Below, piece by piece: positions 1-8,818 of a DNA stretch of 64,000 bases (within the stretch, counting starts at the first letter, position 1; each line of letters starts with the position of its first letter). Source of the DNA: Eubacteriales bacterium (lineage in GTDB: Bacteria; Bacillota; Clostridia; Lachnospirales; Lachnospiraceae); assembly GCA_030526265.1 (NCBI GenBank), contig JAUNDE010000006.1:16887-80886 (forward strand). The letters are read 5' to 3'. Both the position numbers and the translations under genes were made by a program. The notes below the pieces were generated by a model that did not search any database, had not been told where the DNA came from, and saw only the letters and a list, made by a program, of their open reading frames with translations.

Positions 1-1
1 G

Positions 2-463
2 GATCTGTTCGGATGGAGCAGAAAAAAGGCGGTATTTGTAAACTTCTTCCTGATCACAGTACTGGCGATGCCTGCTGTGTTTGGATTCAGCATGCTCCCG
101 GAAATCAGTTTCCTTGGAGAAGGTGCAACATTTATGGACCTCGAGGACTTCCTCGTATCGTATAACCTGCTTCCGCTCGGAAGTCTCATCTATGTTCTTT
201 TCTGTACAAGAAAAAATGGATGGGGCTGGGACAATTTTATTCAGGAAGCGAACACAGGAAGCGGAATGAAATATTCAGAGAAATTCAGAGGATATATGAC
301 ATATGTGCTCCCTGTGATCATTGCAGTTGTCTATCTGAAAGGCTACTATGATATGTTCTCATCAAGACCGACACCGATCTTTATCGGATGGATGATTTTT
401 GCTCTTGGACTTATGACATTTATCTTATATGTAGCATTTTATAACAGGAAGGAAAACAAGTAA
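2..463 (+). CDS. Sodium-dependent (NSS/SNF family) transporter, C-terminal part, cut by the window start
   Basis: The reading frame is open from base 2 to the stop at 461-463 and lacks its start, which lies outside the window. The visible 153 residues contain hydrophobic segments separated by short basic loops, with a conserved-looking stretch (DLEDFLVSYNLLPLGSL) typical of the last membrane helices of bacterial neurotransmitter:sodium symporter family proteins. A second, complete NSS gene lies at 55925-57415. The family imports amino acids or related solutes with sodium; the substrate cannot be read from this fragment. The next gene starts 21 bases downstream on the same strand, so they could share a transcript, though their functions look unrelated. 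Confidence 0.75.
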   Translation, partial: DLFGWSRKKAVFVNFFLITVLAMPAVFGFSMLPEISFLGEGATFMDLEDFLVSYNLLPLGSLIYVLFCTRKNGWGWDNFIQEANTGSGMKYSEKFRGYMTYVLPVIIAVVYLKGYYDMFSSRPTPIFIGWMIFALGLMTFILYVAFYNRKENK

Positions 464-484
464 GAATAGAAAGAGGTAAGAACC

Positions 485-1972
485 ATGCCAGTATTTGATT
501 TTACACATGCACCAGAAGGTGCGAAGCAGGCGACATGTACGTATACGGTTTTTGAATCAAACGAGCCGGAGGCGACACCGGAGAAACCGATCCTCGTTCT
601 GGATAACAGCAGAATGAAATGGAAACATTATTCCTGCGGCGTATTTACGAATCCGGTGAAAGGTACGACCTTTGAGTTCGAAGAGGAGTCAGGGGTGATC
701 AGTGCAGATATTCTGCGGATAGATGCAAGATTTGAGAGTCTTCTTACATGGCTTGGAGAAAATCATATCCGTGTCCGCTTAAGTGGCGAGAATACGGAAG
801 AAGGATATGCAGTCTGTCAGATCCGGGAAATATCATTCGGCGGTGGGACAAAACTGTCAGCCGAAGATGGATTCCTCCAGTTTATGATGGACCGGCTCTT
901 CGCGAGTGAGGCGCCATCGCCAGCGGAAGACGGAGAGGATGATGACAAAGAAGACGGAGATGACATGAAGCTTACAAGTCTTCAGAGCATCACCGACTTC
1001 ATGAACTGCGCCGGAAGAACACTTCCGGAAAATATCCGAATCTGGGCGAGAAGAAATCTCGCAGTGGCACGGTCGCACGAAGTGTCACCGGAAGAACGAC
1101 GCCATGCACAGCGTGCACTTTCGATCATGATGAATGTGCAGTGGAAGAGTAATTATTTTGAGGCAATAGATCCGAAAGAAGCACGCCGAATTCTTGACGA
1201 AGAACTGTACGGGATGGAGCGTGTAAAGCAGCGTATCATCGAGACGATCATCCAGATCAACCGTACGCATACATTGCCGGCGTATGGACTCCTGCTGATC
1301 GGCCCTGCGGGAACCGGAAAATCTCAGGTGGCATATGCAGTTGCTCGTATTCTGAAGCTTCCGTGGACAACGCTCGACATGAGTTCGATCAATGATCCGG
1401 AGCAGCTGACAGGAAGCTCTCGAATCTATTCGAATGCAAAACCGGGAATCATCATGGAAGCATTCTCGGCGGCAGGGGAATCGAACCTCGTGTTCATCAT
1501 CAATGAGCTCGATAAGGCTGCATCAGGAAAGGGAAACGGAAATCCGGCGGATGTTCTCCTTACACTGCTTGACAATCTCGGCTTTACGGACAACTACATG
1601 GAGTGTATGATTCCGACCGTTGGTGTGTATCCGATCGCAACAGCAAATGACAGAGATCAGATCAGTGCACCTTTGATGTCACGATTTGCAGTGATCGACA
1701 TTCCGGATTATACGCCGGATGAGAAGAAGGTTATTTTCTCAGAATTTTCTCTTCCGAAAGTATTGAAGAGAATGGGAATGGAGAAGGATGAGTGTATCGT
1801 GACAGAAGATGGGCTCGATACGATCATTAAGCGCTTCGAGAATACGACAGGTATCCGAGATCTCGAACAGGCAGCAGAGCATATCGCGGCAAATGCGCTG
1901 TATCAGATCGAGGTAGATCATGTGAAACAGGTCATCTATGATGCAGAGAAAATTAGAGCACTGGAGCTGTAG
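485..1972 (+). CDS. AAA+ ATPase, Lon-like ATPase module without a visible protease domain
   Basis: A 495-residue cytosolic protein. The C-terminal half is an AAA+ module: Walker A GPAGTGKS at about residues 273-280, a Walker B-like segment LVFIINELDKA, a sensor-like ATANDRDQISAPLMSRF segment and a helical lid with GIRDLEQAAEHIA, which resembles the Lon/ClpX-type ATPase. The first 240 residues are not recognised and include an acidic linker (GEDDDKEDGDD). No Ser-Lys protease domain follows, so ATP-driven remodelling rather than proteolysis is the likely role. The Walker B acidic pair reads NELDK instead of the usual DE, which may weaken hydrolysis. It starts a run of closely spaced genes (methyltransferase 3 bases downstream, then MBL hydrolase and Y-family polymerase). 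Confidence 0.75.
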   Translation: MPVFDFTHAPEGAKQATCTYTVFESNEPEATPEKPILVLDNSRMKWKHYSCGVFTNPVKGTTFEFEEESGVISADILRIDARFESLLTWLGENHIRVRLSGENTEEGYAVCQIREISFGGGTKLSAEDGFLQFMMDRLFASEAPSPAEDGEDDDKEDGDDMKLTSLQSITDFMNCAGRTLPENIRIWARRNLAVARSHEVSPEERRHAQRALSIMMNVQWKSNYFEAIDPKEARRILDEELYGMERVKQRIIETIIQINRTHTLPAYGLLLIGPAGTGKSQVAYAVARILKLPWTTLDMSSINDPEQLTGSSRIYSNAKPGIIMEAFSAAGESNLVFIINELDKAASGKGNGNPADVLLTLLDNLGFTDNYMECMIPTVGVYPIATANDRDQISAPLMSRFAVIDIPDYTPDEKKVIFSEFSLPKVLKRMGMEKDECIVTEDGLDTIIKRFENTTGIRDLEQAAEHIAANALYQIEVDHVKQVIYDAEKIRALEL

Positions 1973-1975
1973 AAA

Positions 1976-2581
1976 ATGAGAAAATCACAGATTACAAACT
2001 GGTGTCATGAAATGATCCGGTCTCAGGTGAAGACCGGCGGTGTTTACGTCGATGCGACGATGGGAAACGGGCACGATACATTGTTCTTATGTGAAATGGC
2101 AGGCGAATGCGGGAAAGTATTCGCCTTTGATATTCAGAAAATCGCGCTCGAGTCAACGAGAAAAAGGCTCGGGGAGCGTGGATTCACAGAGGATATTTCG
2201 GTTGTCACAGACGGGAGTGAATGCCGGGGCAGGATCGCACTCATACTGGATGGGCATGAGCATATGGACCGGTATGTCGAAACTGGAAGCGTGGATGTCG
2301 TCTGCTTTAATTTCGGATATCTTCCGGGAGGAGACCATGCAGTCTGCACAAAGAAAGAGACAGATTTAAAGGCGATCCGGACGGCGCTTCATCTGCTGAA
2401 AAAGGGCGGAATGCTGAGCCTTTGCATCTATTCAGGAAAGGACACAGGCTTTGAGGAGAAAGAAGCGATTCTGGATTTTCTGAAAGGTCTGCCTTCTAGA
2501 GAGTACACGGTCATCGTAAACAGCTATCATAACAGAGAGAACAATCCTCCGATCCCGGTGTTCGTGTGGAAAGAGGAGTAG
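1976..2581 (+). CDS. mnmM: Class I SAM-dependent methyltransferase, YtqB/MnmM-like
   Basis: A 201-residue protein with a Rossmann-type SAM site near the N terminus (DATMGNGHDTLFL, about residues 23-35), then a FNFGYLPGGDH segment characteristic of the YtqB family (PF06962). Bacillus YtqB has been described as MnmM, which methylates the 5-aminomethyl-2-thiouridine of the tRNA wobble base; older annotations call the family rRNA methylase. Length matches the family (about 190-200 residues). The gene begins 3 bases after the AAA+ gene and ends 14 bases before the MBL hydrolase, so it is within an operon. The exact substrate is inferred from family membership only. Confidence 0.75.
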   Translation: MRKSQITNWCHEMIRSQVKTGGVYVDATMGNGHDTLFLCEMAGECGKVFAFDIQKIALESTRKRLGERGFTEDISVVTDGSECRGRIALILDGHEHMDRYVETGSVDVVCFNFGYLPGGDHAVCTKKETDLKAIRTALHLLKKGGMLSLCIYSGKDTGFEEKEAILDFLKGLPSREYTVIVNSYHNRENNPPIPVFVWKEE

Positions 2582-2595
2582 TGGAAGGTGAGAAT

Positions 2596-3411
2596 ATGAA
2601 ATTAACGGTTTTTGGAACGGGCAATGCATCTGTAACAGAATGTTACAATACGTGCTTTATGCTTACAGAAGAAAAAAATGACTGCCCAGACAGACATTTT
2701 ATGGTAGATGCCGGAGGCGGCAACCGCATTCTGAAGATTCTGAAGGATGCGAAGATACGTCTGGAAGACATCCATGATCTGTTCGTGACACATGAGCATG
2801 TCGATCATGTTCTGGGAGTGATCTGGCTCATCCGGGTGATCGGAGAGAGAATCAATAAAGGATCATATGAAGGAGACTTTCATATCTATTGTCATGCACA
2901 GCTGGCGGAGAAGATTCAGGCGATCGCCAATATGACGGTTCAGCAGAAGGTGTGCAGACATTTTGGCGGAAGGATCATTTTTGATGTTGTAGAAGATGGG
3001 GATACAAGATGTATCATCGGAAATGAAGTAACATTTTTTGATATTGCTTCGACGAAGGCAAAACAGTTTGGATTTACGATGAGACTGCAGGATGGACGGA
3101 AATTCACCTGTGTCGGGGATGAGCCGTACAATGAGGTGAATTATGAATATGTGAAGGGAAGCAGCTGGCTTTTGCACGAGGCATTTTGTCTGTATGATGA
3201 GGCAGATATTTTCAAACCGTATGAGAAACACCACAGCACGGTAAGAGAAGCCTGCCAGCTTGCAGAGAAGATGGGAATCGATACACTGCTTTTGTATCAT
3301 ACCGAAGAGACACACCTGAAAGAGAGGAAACGTCTCTATACGGAGGAAGGAAAACAGTATTATTCCGGACAGCTTCTCGTCCCGGATGATATGGAGTCCT
3401 TTGAAGTATGA
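2596..3411 (+). CDS. MBL-fold metallo-hydrolase, RNase Z-like
   Basis: A 271-residue metallo-beta-lactamase fold protein. It begins with LTVFGTGNA, has a metal site THEHVDHV (HxHxDH) near residue 67, a FMVDAGGGNR segment and later D and H ligands (CVGDEPYN, LLHEAFCLYDE, LLYHTEET). The architecture resembles RNase Z and related phosphodiesterases, though the substrate is unknown. I place the start at 2596 (MKLTVFG) because a GGAAGGTGAG ribosome binding site precedes it; an upstream in-frame ATG at 2566 lies inside the previous gene. The stop overlaps the start of the Y-family polymerase by four bases (ATGA), indicating translational coupling. Confidence 0.75.
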   Translation: MKLTVFGTGNASVTECYNTCFMLTEEKNDCPDRHFMVDAGGGNRILKILKDAKIRLEDIHDLFVTHEHVDHVLGVIWLIRVIGERINKGSYEGDFHIYCHAQLAEKIQAIANMTVQQKVCRHFGGRIIFDVVEDGDTRCIIGNEVTFFDIASTKAKQFGFTMRLQDGRKFTCVGDEPYNEVNYEYVKGSSWLLHEAFCLYDEADIFKPYEKHHSTVREACQLAEKMGIDTLLLYHTEETHLKERKRLYTEEGKQYYSGQLLVPDDMESFEV

Positions 3412-4940
3412 CAGAAAAAAAGACCAGAACATATATTGCGATCGACCTCAAATCATTCTACGCATCTGTGGAAGCGGTAGAGCGAGGTCTGGATGCGATG
3501 ACGACAAATCTCGTCGTGGCAGACAAGAGCAGAACAGAGAAAACGATCTGTCTCGCAGTTTCCCCTTCTCTGAAAGCATACGGGATTCCGGGAAGACCAA
3601 GACTCTTTGAAGTGATCCAGAAGGTAGGGGTGATCAATGAGGAGAGACGGAGAAAATCGCCGGATCACAGGCTGCACGGGATATCGTTTGATGCGGTAGA
3701 ACTGGAGCTGATCCCGGAGCGGGAGGTGTCGTATCTCGTTGCACCTCCGAGGATGGCGCTTTACATCGAATACAGTACGAGGATCTATCAGATCTACCTG
3801 AAATATATTTCACCGGAAGATATCCATGTCTATTCAATCGACGAAGTATTTATGGATGTCACGGACTATCTGCACACATATCAGATGACAGCGAAAGAAC
3901 TGGCGAAGAAGATCATGACAGATGTTCTGCAGGAAGTCGGTATTACAGCGACTGCCGGAATTGGACCAAATCTCTATCTCTGCAAGGTCGCCATGGATAT
4001 TATGGCGAAGCATGTGGAGGCGGACTGGGATGGTGTGAGGATTGCTGAACTGGATGAGATGAAGTACCGGGAAATGTTCTGGGATCACCGTCCGATCACG
4101 GATTTCTGGAGAGTCGGGCACGGGATTGCCCGCAAGTTAGAACAGTATCATATCTATACGATGGGAGATATTGCCCGGTGTTCCATTGGTAAGGAAGACG
4201 ATTTTTATAACGAAGACCTGTTATATAAGCTGTTCGGTATCAACGCAGAGCTCCTGATCGATCACGCATGGGGATGGGAACCGTGTACGATCGCAGATAT
4301 CAAAGCGTACAGACCGGAAAATAACAGTGTGGGTTCCGGTCAGGTGCTCCACTGCCCATATCCATTTAAGAAGGCAAAGCTGATCGCGAAGGAAATGGCG
4401 GATATGCTGGCATTTGATCTGCTTTCAAAAAAACTCGTGACAGATCAGATGGTGATCACGGTTGGGTATGACAGAGAGAATCTGGAGGATCTGGTGATCC
4501 GCAGAAAATATAAAGGCGAGGTCAAAGTCGACCATTATGGAAGGCGCGTTCCAAAGCATGCACATGGCACGATCAATCTTAAGCACTATACCTCTTCGGC
4601 AAAAATGATCACAGAAGCAGTCATGGAGCTGTTTGACCGGGTCGTAAATCCGGATCTTCTCGTGAGAAGGGTGAATGTTACAGCAAATCATGTGATCAAT
4701 GAGAATGATGTAAAGAAAGAAGTGTGTTATGAGCAGATGGATCTGTTCACGGATTATTCTGCGATCAGGCGGGAGTGCGAAAAAGAACAGGAAGAACTGG
4801 AACGGGAACGAAAGAGGATGGAGGCTGTGCTGGAGCTTCGGAAACGCTATGGAAAGAATATCATTTTAAAGGGAATGAATTATGAAGAAGGTGCGACAGC
4901 CAAAGACAGAAATAATCAGATCGGCGGGCACAAAGCTTAG
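3408..4940 (+). CDS. Y-family DNA polymerase (ImpB/MucB/SamB, UvrX-like)
   Basis: A 510-residue translesion polymerase. The first catalytic motif is YIAIDLKSFYASVEA (Asp13, then F17-Y18 steric gate region), the second is YSIDEVFMDVTDY (Asp and Glu metal ligands), followed by TATAGIGPNLYLCKVAMD and the little-finger region. The long C-terminal tail contains EQMDLFTDY, a possible beta-clamp binding motif of the QxDLF type. Firmicute UvrX-like polymerases have the same DLKSFYAS form. It overlaps the MBL gene by four bases and is followed 37 bases later by a small protein gene that is commonly seen as its partner. Role: damage bypass replication, inferred from family. Confidence 0.88.
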   Translation: MTEKKTRTYIAIDLKSFYASVEAVERGLDAMTTNLVVADKSRTEKTICLAVSPSLKAYGIPGRPRLFEVIQKVGVINEERRRKSPDHRLHGISFDAVELELIPEREVSYLVAPPRMALYIEYSTRIYQIYLKYISPEDIHVYSIDEVFMDVTDYLHTYQMTAKELAKKIMTDVLQEVGITATAGIGPNLYLCKVAMDIMAKHVEADWDGVRIAELDEMKYREMFWDHRPITDFWRVGHGIARKLEQYHIYTMGDIARCSIGKEDDFYNEDLLYKLFGINAELLIDHAWGWEPCTIADIKAYRPENNSVGSGQVLHCPYPFKKAKLIAKEMADMLAFDLLSKKLVTDQMVITVGYDRENLEDLVIRRKYKGEVKVDHYGRRVPKHAHGTINLKHYTSSAKMITEAVMELFDRVVNPDLLVRRVNVTANHVINENDVKKEVCYEQMDLFTDYSAIRRECEKEQEELERERKRMEAVLELRKRYGKNIILKGMNYEEGATAKDRNNQIGGHKA

Positions 4941-4977
4941 GAAGGCATCCGGATATGGAGCATAAGAGAGGAAATTC

Positions 4978-5187
4978 ATGAAGAAAACAGACAAATACGA
5001 TGATATCATCCATCTGCCGCATCATGTATCGAAGAAGCATACGCAGATGAAGATCGCAGACCGGGCGGCACAGTTCTCTGCATTTGCGGCACTGACCGGT
5101 TATGATACTGCGGTGAAAACGACAGAAAAAGAGGTAGAAGAAAATATGCAGGAAGAGTGGGTGAAGTATCCAGATTCAGATATTTAG
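4978..5187 (+). CDS. Small conserved protein downstream of the Y-family polymerase
   Basis: A 69-residue soluble protein beginning [16 protein letters not shown] and containing [20 protein letters not shown], a pattern I recognise as recurrent next to Y-family polymerase genes in Clostridia. It sits in the genomic place occupied by YolD-like proteins in Bacillus, and may be a functional analogue, but I cannot show homology. A GAGAGGAAA-type ribosome binding site precedes the ATG. A terminator hairpin follows at 5226-5252, closing the operon. Confidence 0.65.
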   Translation: MKKTDKYDDIIHLPHHVSKKHTQMKIADRAAQFSAFAALTGYDTAVKTTEKEVEENMQEEWVKYPDSDI

Positions 5188-5225
5188 AGTAAATACGCGA
5201 TAAAATCGGATACAATAACAGGTAC

Positions 5226-5252
5226 AAAACAGCATCCTGGTTGCTGTTTTTT
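5226..5252 (+). terminator. Intrinsic terminator after the polymerase operon
   Basis: A 9-bp stem AAAACAGCA / TGCTGTTTT with a 7-base loop is followed by further T residues. It closes the run of genes from the AAA+ ATPase to the small protein. The rest of the gap up to 5417 has no gene; a TTGACA at 5360-5365 lacks a convincing -10 box. Confidence 0.75.
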
Positions 5253-5417
5253 CAAAATTGTGCTCAAAACCCAAAAAATCAAAAATACTGTGTTTCAGAA
5301 ACAATTGCTTTCAGTAAATGTGTGTGCTATGCTTTCTAAGGCTTGGAAATGACAAGATTTTGACAAAAAATCAAGTTGAATAGCAATGACATGAAAGTTA
5401 AGAAATGAGAGGTTATT

Positions 5418-6311
5418 ATGTTTAAGAATCAGTCAGTGTTTGGCGCGTTTTGTGGCTTGATGACAGGAATCTGCTGGGGTGTGTCCGGGGTGTTCGGTCA
5501 GTTCCTGTTTGAGACAAGAGGAATCGAGACGACCTGGCTCGTACCGATCCGGTTAACGACAGCGGGTATTTTAATGTTAGTCTATCTTTTTGCGACAAAG
5601 CGGGAAGAAACGATCGCGCTTATGAAAAATAAAAGGGACTTTCTCCAGACGATCCTTGCAGGTGTATTTGGAACGATGATGTTCCAGTTTACATTCTTCG
5701 GAACAGTTCAGCGCTCGAATGCAGGAACGGCAACGGTATTACAGTATCTTGCTCCGGTTATGATCATGATCTACGTCTGTGTGCGCAAGAAGAAAATCCC
5801 GAAGAAGCTGGAAGCGCTGTCCATTTTCCTTGCGCTTGCCGGAATATTCCTGATTTCTACACATGGAAATGTGAACGAACTCGTTATGACACCGGAGGCA
5901 CTTCTGTGGGGAATCGGCTGTGCATTCTTCATGTTTCTGAACACGGTACTCCCGGAATCACTTTATACAAGACATGCTTCCACAGTTGTTGTAGGCTGGG
6001 CGCTGCTTTTCGGTGGAATCGTACTTTCCCTGATCTTCAAACCGTGGAAATATGACATACATATTGATCCGGCAGTGATCATTTCGCTGTTCTTCATCAT
6101 CATCGGAGGATCGGTAGCTGCGTATCTGTTCTATGCAAATTCTGTAAAACGGATCGGACCGACAAAGGCGAGCCTGTTCTCGTGTATTGAGCCTGTGACA
6201 GCGACGATCCTGTCAGCACTATGGCTGAAGACGAACTTCATGTGGATCGATCTGATCGGATTCGCACTGATCCTTTCTACGATCTTCATCCTCAGCAAAA
6301 CAGGTGAATAG
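5418..6311 (+). CDS. EamA/DMT-family transporter
   Basis: A 297-residue integral membrane protein with about ten hydrophobic segments arranged as two EamA repeats. The first repeat runs from GLMTGICWGVSGVFGQFLF and the second from EALLWGIGCAFFMFLNTVLPE to the C terminus, ending with the family-typical SLFSCIEPVTATILSALWL stretch. The family exports metabolites or amino acids; the substrate is unknown. A GAGAGG ribosome binding site precedes the ATG. The gene stands alone between two terminators. Confidence 0.85.
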   Translation: MFKNQSVFGAFCGLMTGICWGVSGVFGQFLFETRGIETTWLVPIRLTTAGILMLVYLFATKREETIALMKNKRDFLQTILAGVFGTMMFQFTFFGTVQRSNAGTATVLQYLAPVMIMIYVCVRKKKIPKKLEALSIFLALAGIFLISTHGNVNELVMTPEALLWGIGCAFFMFLNTVLPESLYTRHASTVVVGWALLFGGIVLSLIFKPWKYDIHIDPAVIISLFFIIIGGSVAAYLFYANSVKRIGPTKASLFSCIEPVTATILSALWLKTNFMWIDLIGFALILSTIFILSKTGE

Positions 6312-6327
6312 AATAATGAAATATATG

Positions 6328-6374
6328 AAATCCGCAGGCGGAAATGGAATACCATTTCTGTTTGTGGATTTTTT
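6328..6374 (+). terminator. Branched intrinsic terminator after the EamA gene
   Basis: Outer arms AAATCC..CA and TG..GGATTT enclose an inner AAATGG/CCATTT hairpin, followed by a run of six T residues. Confidence 0.65.
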
Positions 6375-6390
6375 GTTATATCGCAATCAA

Positions 6391-6419
6391 TTGAATTTAC
6401 AGTAGCGTTGCGGTATAAT
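6391..6419 (+). promoter_or_regulatory. Sigma-A type promoter of the xpaC-telA operon
   Basis: TTGAAT (6391-6396), 17-base spacer, TATAAT (6414-6419). Predicted transcription start is about 20 bases before the xpaC ATG at 6446. Confidence 0.75.
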
Positions 6420-6445
6420 GAAAAGCAATAAGAAAGGAAGTAACT

Positions 6446-7633
6446 ATGAAGAAAGATTGGGAAAGATTAGGCGAGGAAATCTGCAGATCCGTGCAGAGTG
6501 CGATTGATGCGCAGGATTTCAGCCAGCTGAATCAAACGGTCTCGGATACGATCAATATGACGAGAGATCAGATCGAAGAGGCGATCCGCAATGTGACCAG
6601 TTTTGTGAATCAGGCAGCCTATACAAAATCATCAAAGACATCAAAAGAATCAAAGACTTCGAAACCTGTGACTGCTCCGAAAAATACCGCTTATCCGGTA
6701 TTGTATCGCAAGACGGCGGGAACGAAAGTGGGAGCGATCGTTGCGACTTCGCTGGGAAGTGTGCTCGGAGGTTCTATGTCGATCGGGCTGATCATTTCAC
6801 TCATTTTTATTCTTGTTGCCGGAGCGACCTTGCAGAAAGCACTTCTGATGACGATTCCGTTTGGTGTATTTGCTGTGATTGGCGGATGTATGACAGGAAT
6901 CGGAGCAAAGATGCTGGGACGGCTGAAACGATTTCAGATATATAAGGCGAAGCTTGGCGAACGGGAATACTGTGATGTATGCGACCTTACCGTGCCGGTG
7001 AAGAAGTCGCAGAAATATGTAGTGAAAGATCTGAAAAGGATGATCAAAGCCGGGTGGTTTAAGCAGGGACATCTCGACAGTGACGGGAAATGCCTGATGG
7101 TGAGCGATGCTGCATTTGATCAGTATAATCAGTTGAAGCAGCACATGGAAGAGCAGAAAAGGGAAGAAGAGAGACGAAGGCTTGAGCATGAGAAGTACAG
7201 CCCGCAGATACAGGAAATTCTGAAGTCAGGGGAGATGTATCTGAAGCAGATCCGTGACTGTAATGATGCGATTCCGGGAGAAGAGATATCAGCGAAGATT
7301 TCAAGAATCGAAATGCTGGTAGACCGGATCTTCGCACGTGTCAAAGCTGATCCTGACAGCGCTCCGGATATTCGGAGAATGATGGAGTATTATCTTCCTA
7401 CTACAGTGAAGCTTCTTCGTGCTTATGAAGAGATGGACAGACAGCCGGTGCAGGGTGAAAATATCATTTCTTCCAAAAGAGAGATCGAGTCTACGCTGGA
7501 TACACTGAATGTCGCATTTGAGAATCTATTGGACAGTCTGTTTGAGGAGACTGCATGGGATGTCTCATCAGATATTTCCGTGTTGAATACAATGCTCGCA
7601 CAGGAAGGGCTGATGGAGAAAGATTTTAAATAA
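6446..7633 (+). CDS. xpaC: XpaC-like protein (5-bromo-4-chloroindolyl phosphate hydrolysis family)
   Basis: A 395-residue protein. Residues 1-60 are hydrophilic and helical, two membrane segments lie at about residues 95-150 (GAIVATSLGSVLGGSMSIGL and following), and the rest is a charged helical domain with coiled-coil character (EEQKREEERRRLEHEKYS). This matches the XpaC family (PF10112), whose name comes from a phenotype in Bacillus and whose biochemical role is unclear. It lies 15 bases upstream of telA, the standard pairing in Firmicutes, and shares the promoter at 6391-6419. Confidence 0.75.
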   Translation: MKKDWERLGEEICRSVQSAIDAQDFSQLNQTVSDTINMTRDQIEEAIRNVTSFVNQAAYTKSSKTSKESKTSKPVTAPKNTAYPVLYRKTAGTKVGAIVATSLGSVLGGSMSIGLIISLIFILVAGATLQKALLMTIPFGVFAVIGGCMTGIGAKMLGRLKRFQIYKAKLGEREYCDVCDLTVPVKKSQKYVVKDLKRMIKAGWFKQGHLDSDGKCLMVSDAAFDQYNQLKQHMEEQKREEERRRLEHEKYSPQIQEILKSGEMYLKQIRDCNDAIPGEEISAKISRIEMLVDRIFARVKADPDSAPDIRRMMEYYLPTTVKLLRAYEEMDRQPVQGENIISSKREIESTLDTLNVAFENLLDSLFEETAWDVSSDISVLNTMLAQEGLMEKDFK

Positions 7634-7648
7634 CAGAGAGGAGCGGAA

Positions 7649-8782
7649 ATGGATACACAATTTAAGGATTTTACGACGACACCTACGCTTACACTGGATC
7701 CGTTTGCAGAGATGGAGAAGGCGGAGCTTGTGGTGGAGCAGGAAGAGACGATTCTCCCGGAGGAGAGCGTGCTTTCAGAAGAAGAAAAACAGGCAGTGGA
7801 AGAGTTTGCAAAGCAGATCGACCTTACCAATTCTTCCATGATCCTGCAGTATGGTGCGGGAACGCAGAAGAAAATGGCTGATTTTTCAGGAGCTGCACTT
7901 GACAATGTGAAGGCAAAAGATCTTGGCGAGGTAGGAGAGCTTCTGACGGATGTCGTGCGTGAGCTGAAAGACTTTGATGAGGAAGAGAAGGGATTTCTTG
8001 GAATCTTTAAGAAGACATCCGGAAGGATCGCTTCGATGAAAGTGAAATATTCGAAAGCTGAGACGACAGTGAATAAGATCTGCGAAGCACTCGAGGGACA
8101 TCAGGTTGTGCTGATGAAAGACATTGCAGTGCTCGATAAAATGTACGAGATCAATCTTTCTTATTTCAAAGAACTGTCGATGTACATTCTTGCCGGTAAG
8201 AAGAAACTTGCACAAGTCCGTGCGACGAAGCTTCCGGAGCTTCTCGCGAAGGCGGAGCAGAGTGGACTGCCGGAGGATGCACAGGCGGCGAGAGATCTGG
8301 ATGCGATGTGTATGAGATTTGAGAAGAAGATTCACGATCTCGAACTGACAAGAACGATCGCGATGCAGACAGCACCGCAGATCCGACTTGTGCAGAACAA
8401 TGACACGCAGATGGTTGAGAAGATCCAGTCGACGATGGTGAATACGATTCCACTCTGGAAGAGTCAGATGGTGCTTGCACTCGGCATACAGCATTCGAGC
8501 CAGGCGGCTGAGGCACAGAGGGAAGTGACGGACATGACAAATGAACTTCTCCGTAAGAATGCAGAGAAGCTGAAAATGGCAACCATCGAGACCGCAAAGG
8601 AAGCAGAACGCGGCATTGTAGACATTGAGACGCTGGAAGCAACGAATGCATCGCTGATCGAAACATTTGATGAGGTGCTTCGCATTCAGACGGAAGGCCG
8701 TGAAAAGAGAAAAGAAGCAGAACAGAGGATGCAGATCATAGAGGCGGAACTGAAGCAGAAGCTTTTACAGATCCAAAATTAA
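7649..8782 (+). CDS. telA: TelA-family toxic anion resistance protein
   Basis: A 377-residue soluble, highly helical protein of the TelA family (PF05816): LTNSSMILQYGAGTQKKMADFS near the N terminus, a FLGIFKK segment, a NDTQMVEKIQSTMVNTIPLWKSQM stretch and a long C-terminal coiled coil. The length fits the family. TelA proteins are linked to tellurite and envelope stress tolerance, but no enzymatic activity is established. It is the second gene of the xpaC-telA operon, with a GAGAGGAG ribosome binding site. Confidence 0.88.
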   Translation: MDTQFKDFTTTPTLTLDPFAEMEKAELVVEQEETILPEESVLSEEEKQAVEEFAKQIDLTNSSMILQYGAGTQKKMADFSGAALDNVKAKDLGEVGELLTDVVRELKDFDEEEKGFLGIFKKTSGRIASMKVKYSKAETTVNKICEALEGHQVVLMKDIAVLDKMYEINLSYFKELSMYILAGKKKLAQVRATKLPELLAKAEQSGLPEDAQAARDLDAMCMRFEKKIHDLELTRTIAMQTAPQIRLVQNNDTQMVEKIQSTMVNTIPLWKSQMVLALGIQHSSQAAEAQREVTDMTNELLRKNAEKLKMATIETAKEAERGIVDIETLEATNASLIETFDEVLRIQTEGREKRKEAEQRMQIIEAELKQKLLQIQN

Positions 8783-8818
8783 AAAGTAAAAACATAAGAG
8801 GAATGAGAGGTATTTATT

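Noticed and set aside
2863-3432. 189-codon minus-strand frame
   Set aside because: Antisense to the MBL hydrolase and polymerase genes; composition is that of a shadow frame.
5360-5388. Promoter of the EamA gene from TTGACA at 5360
   Set aside because: No acceptable -10 box at 16-18 bases; not listed as a feature.
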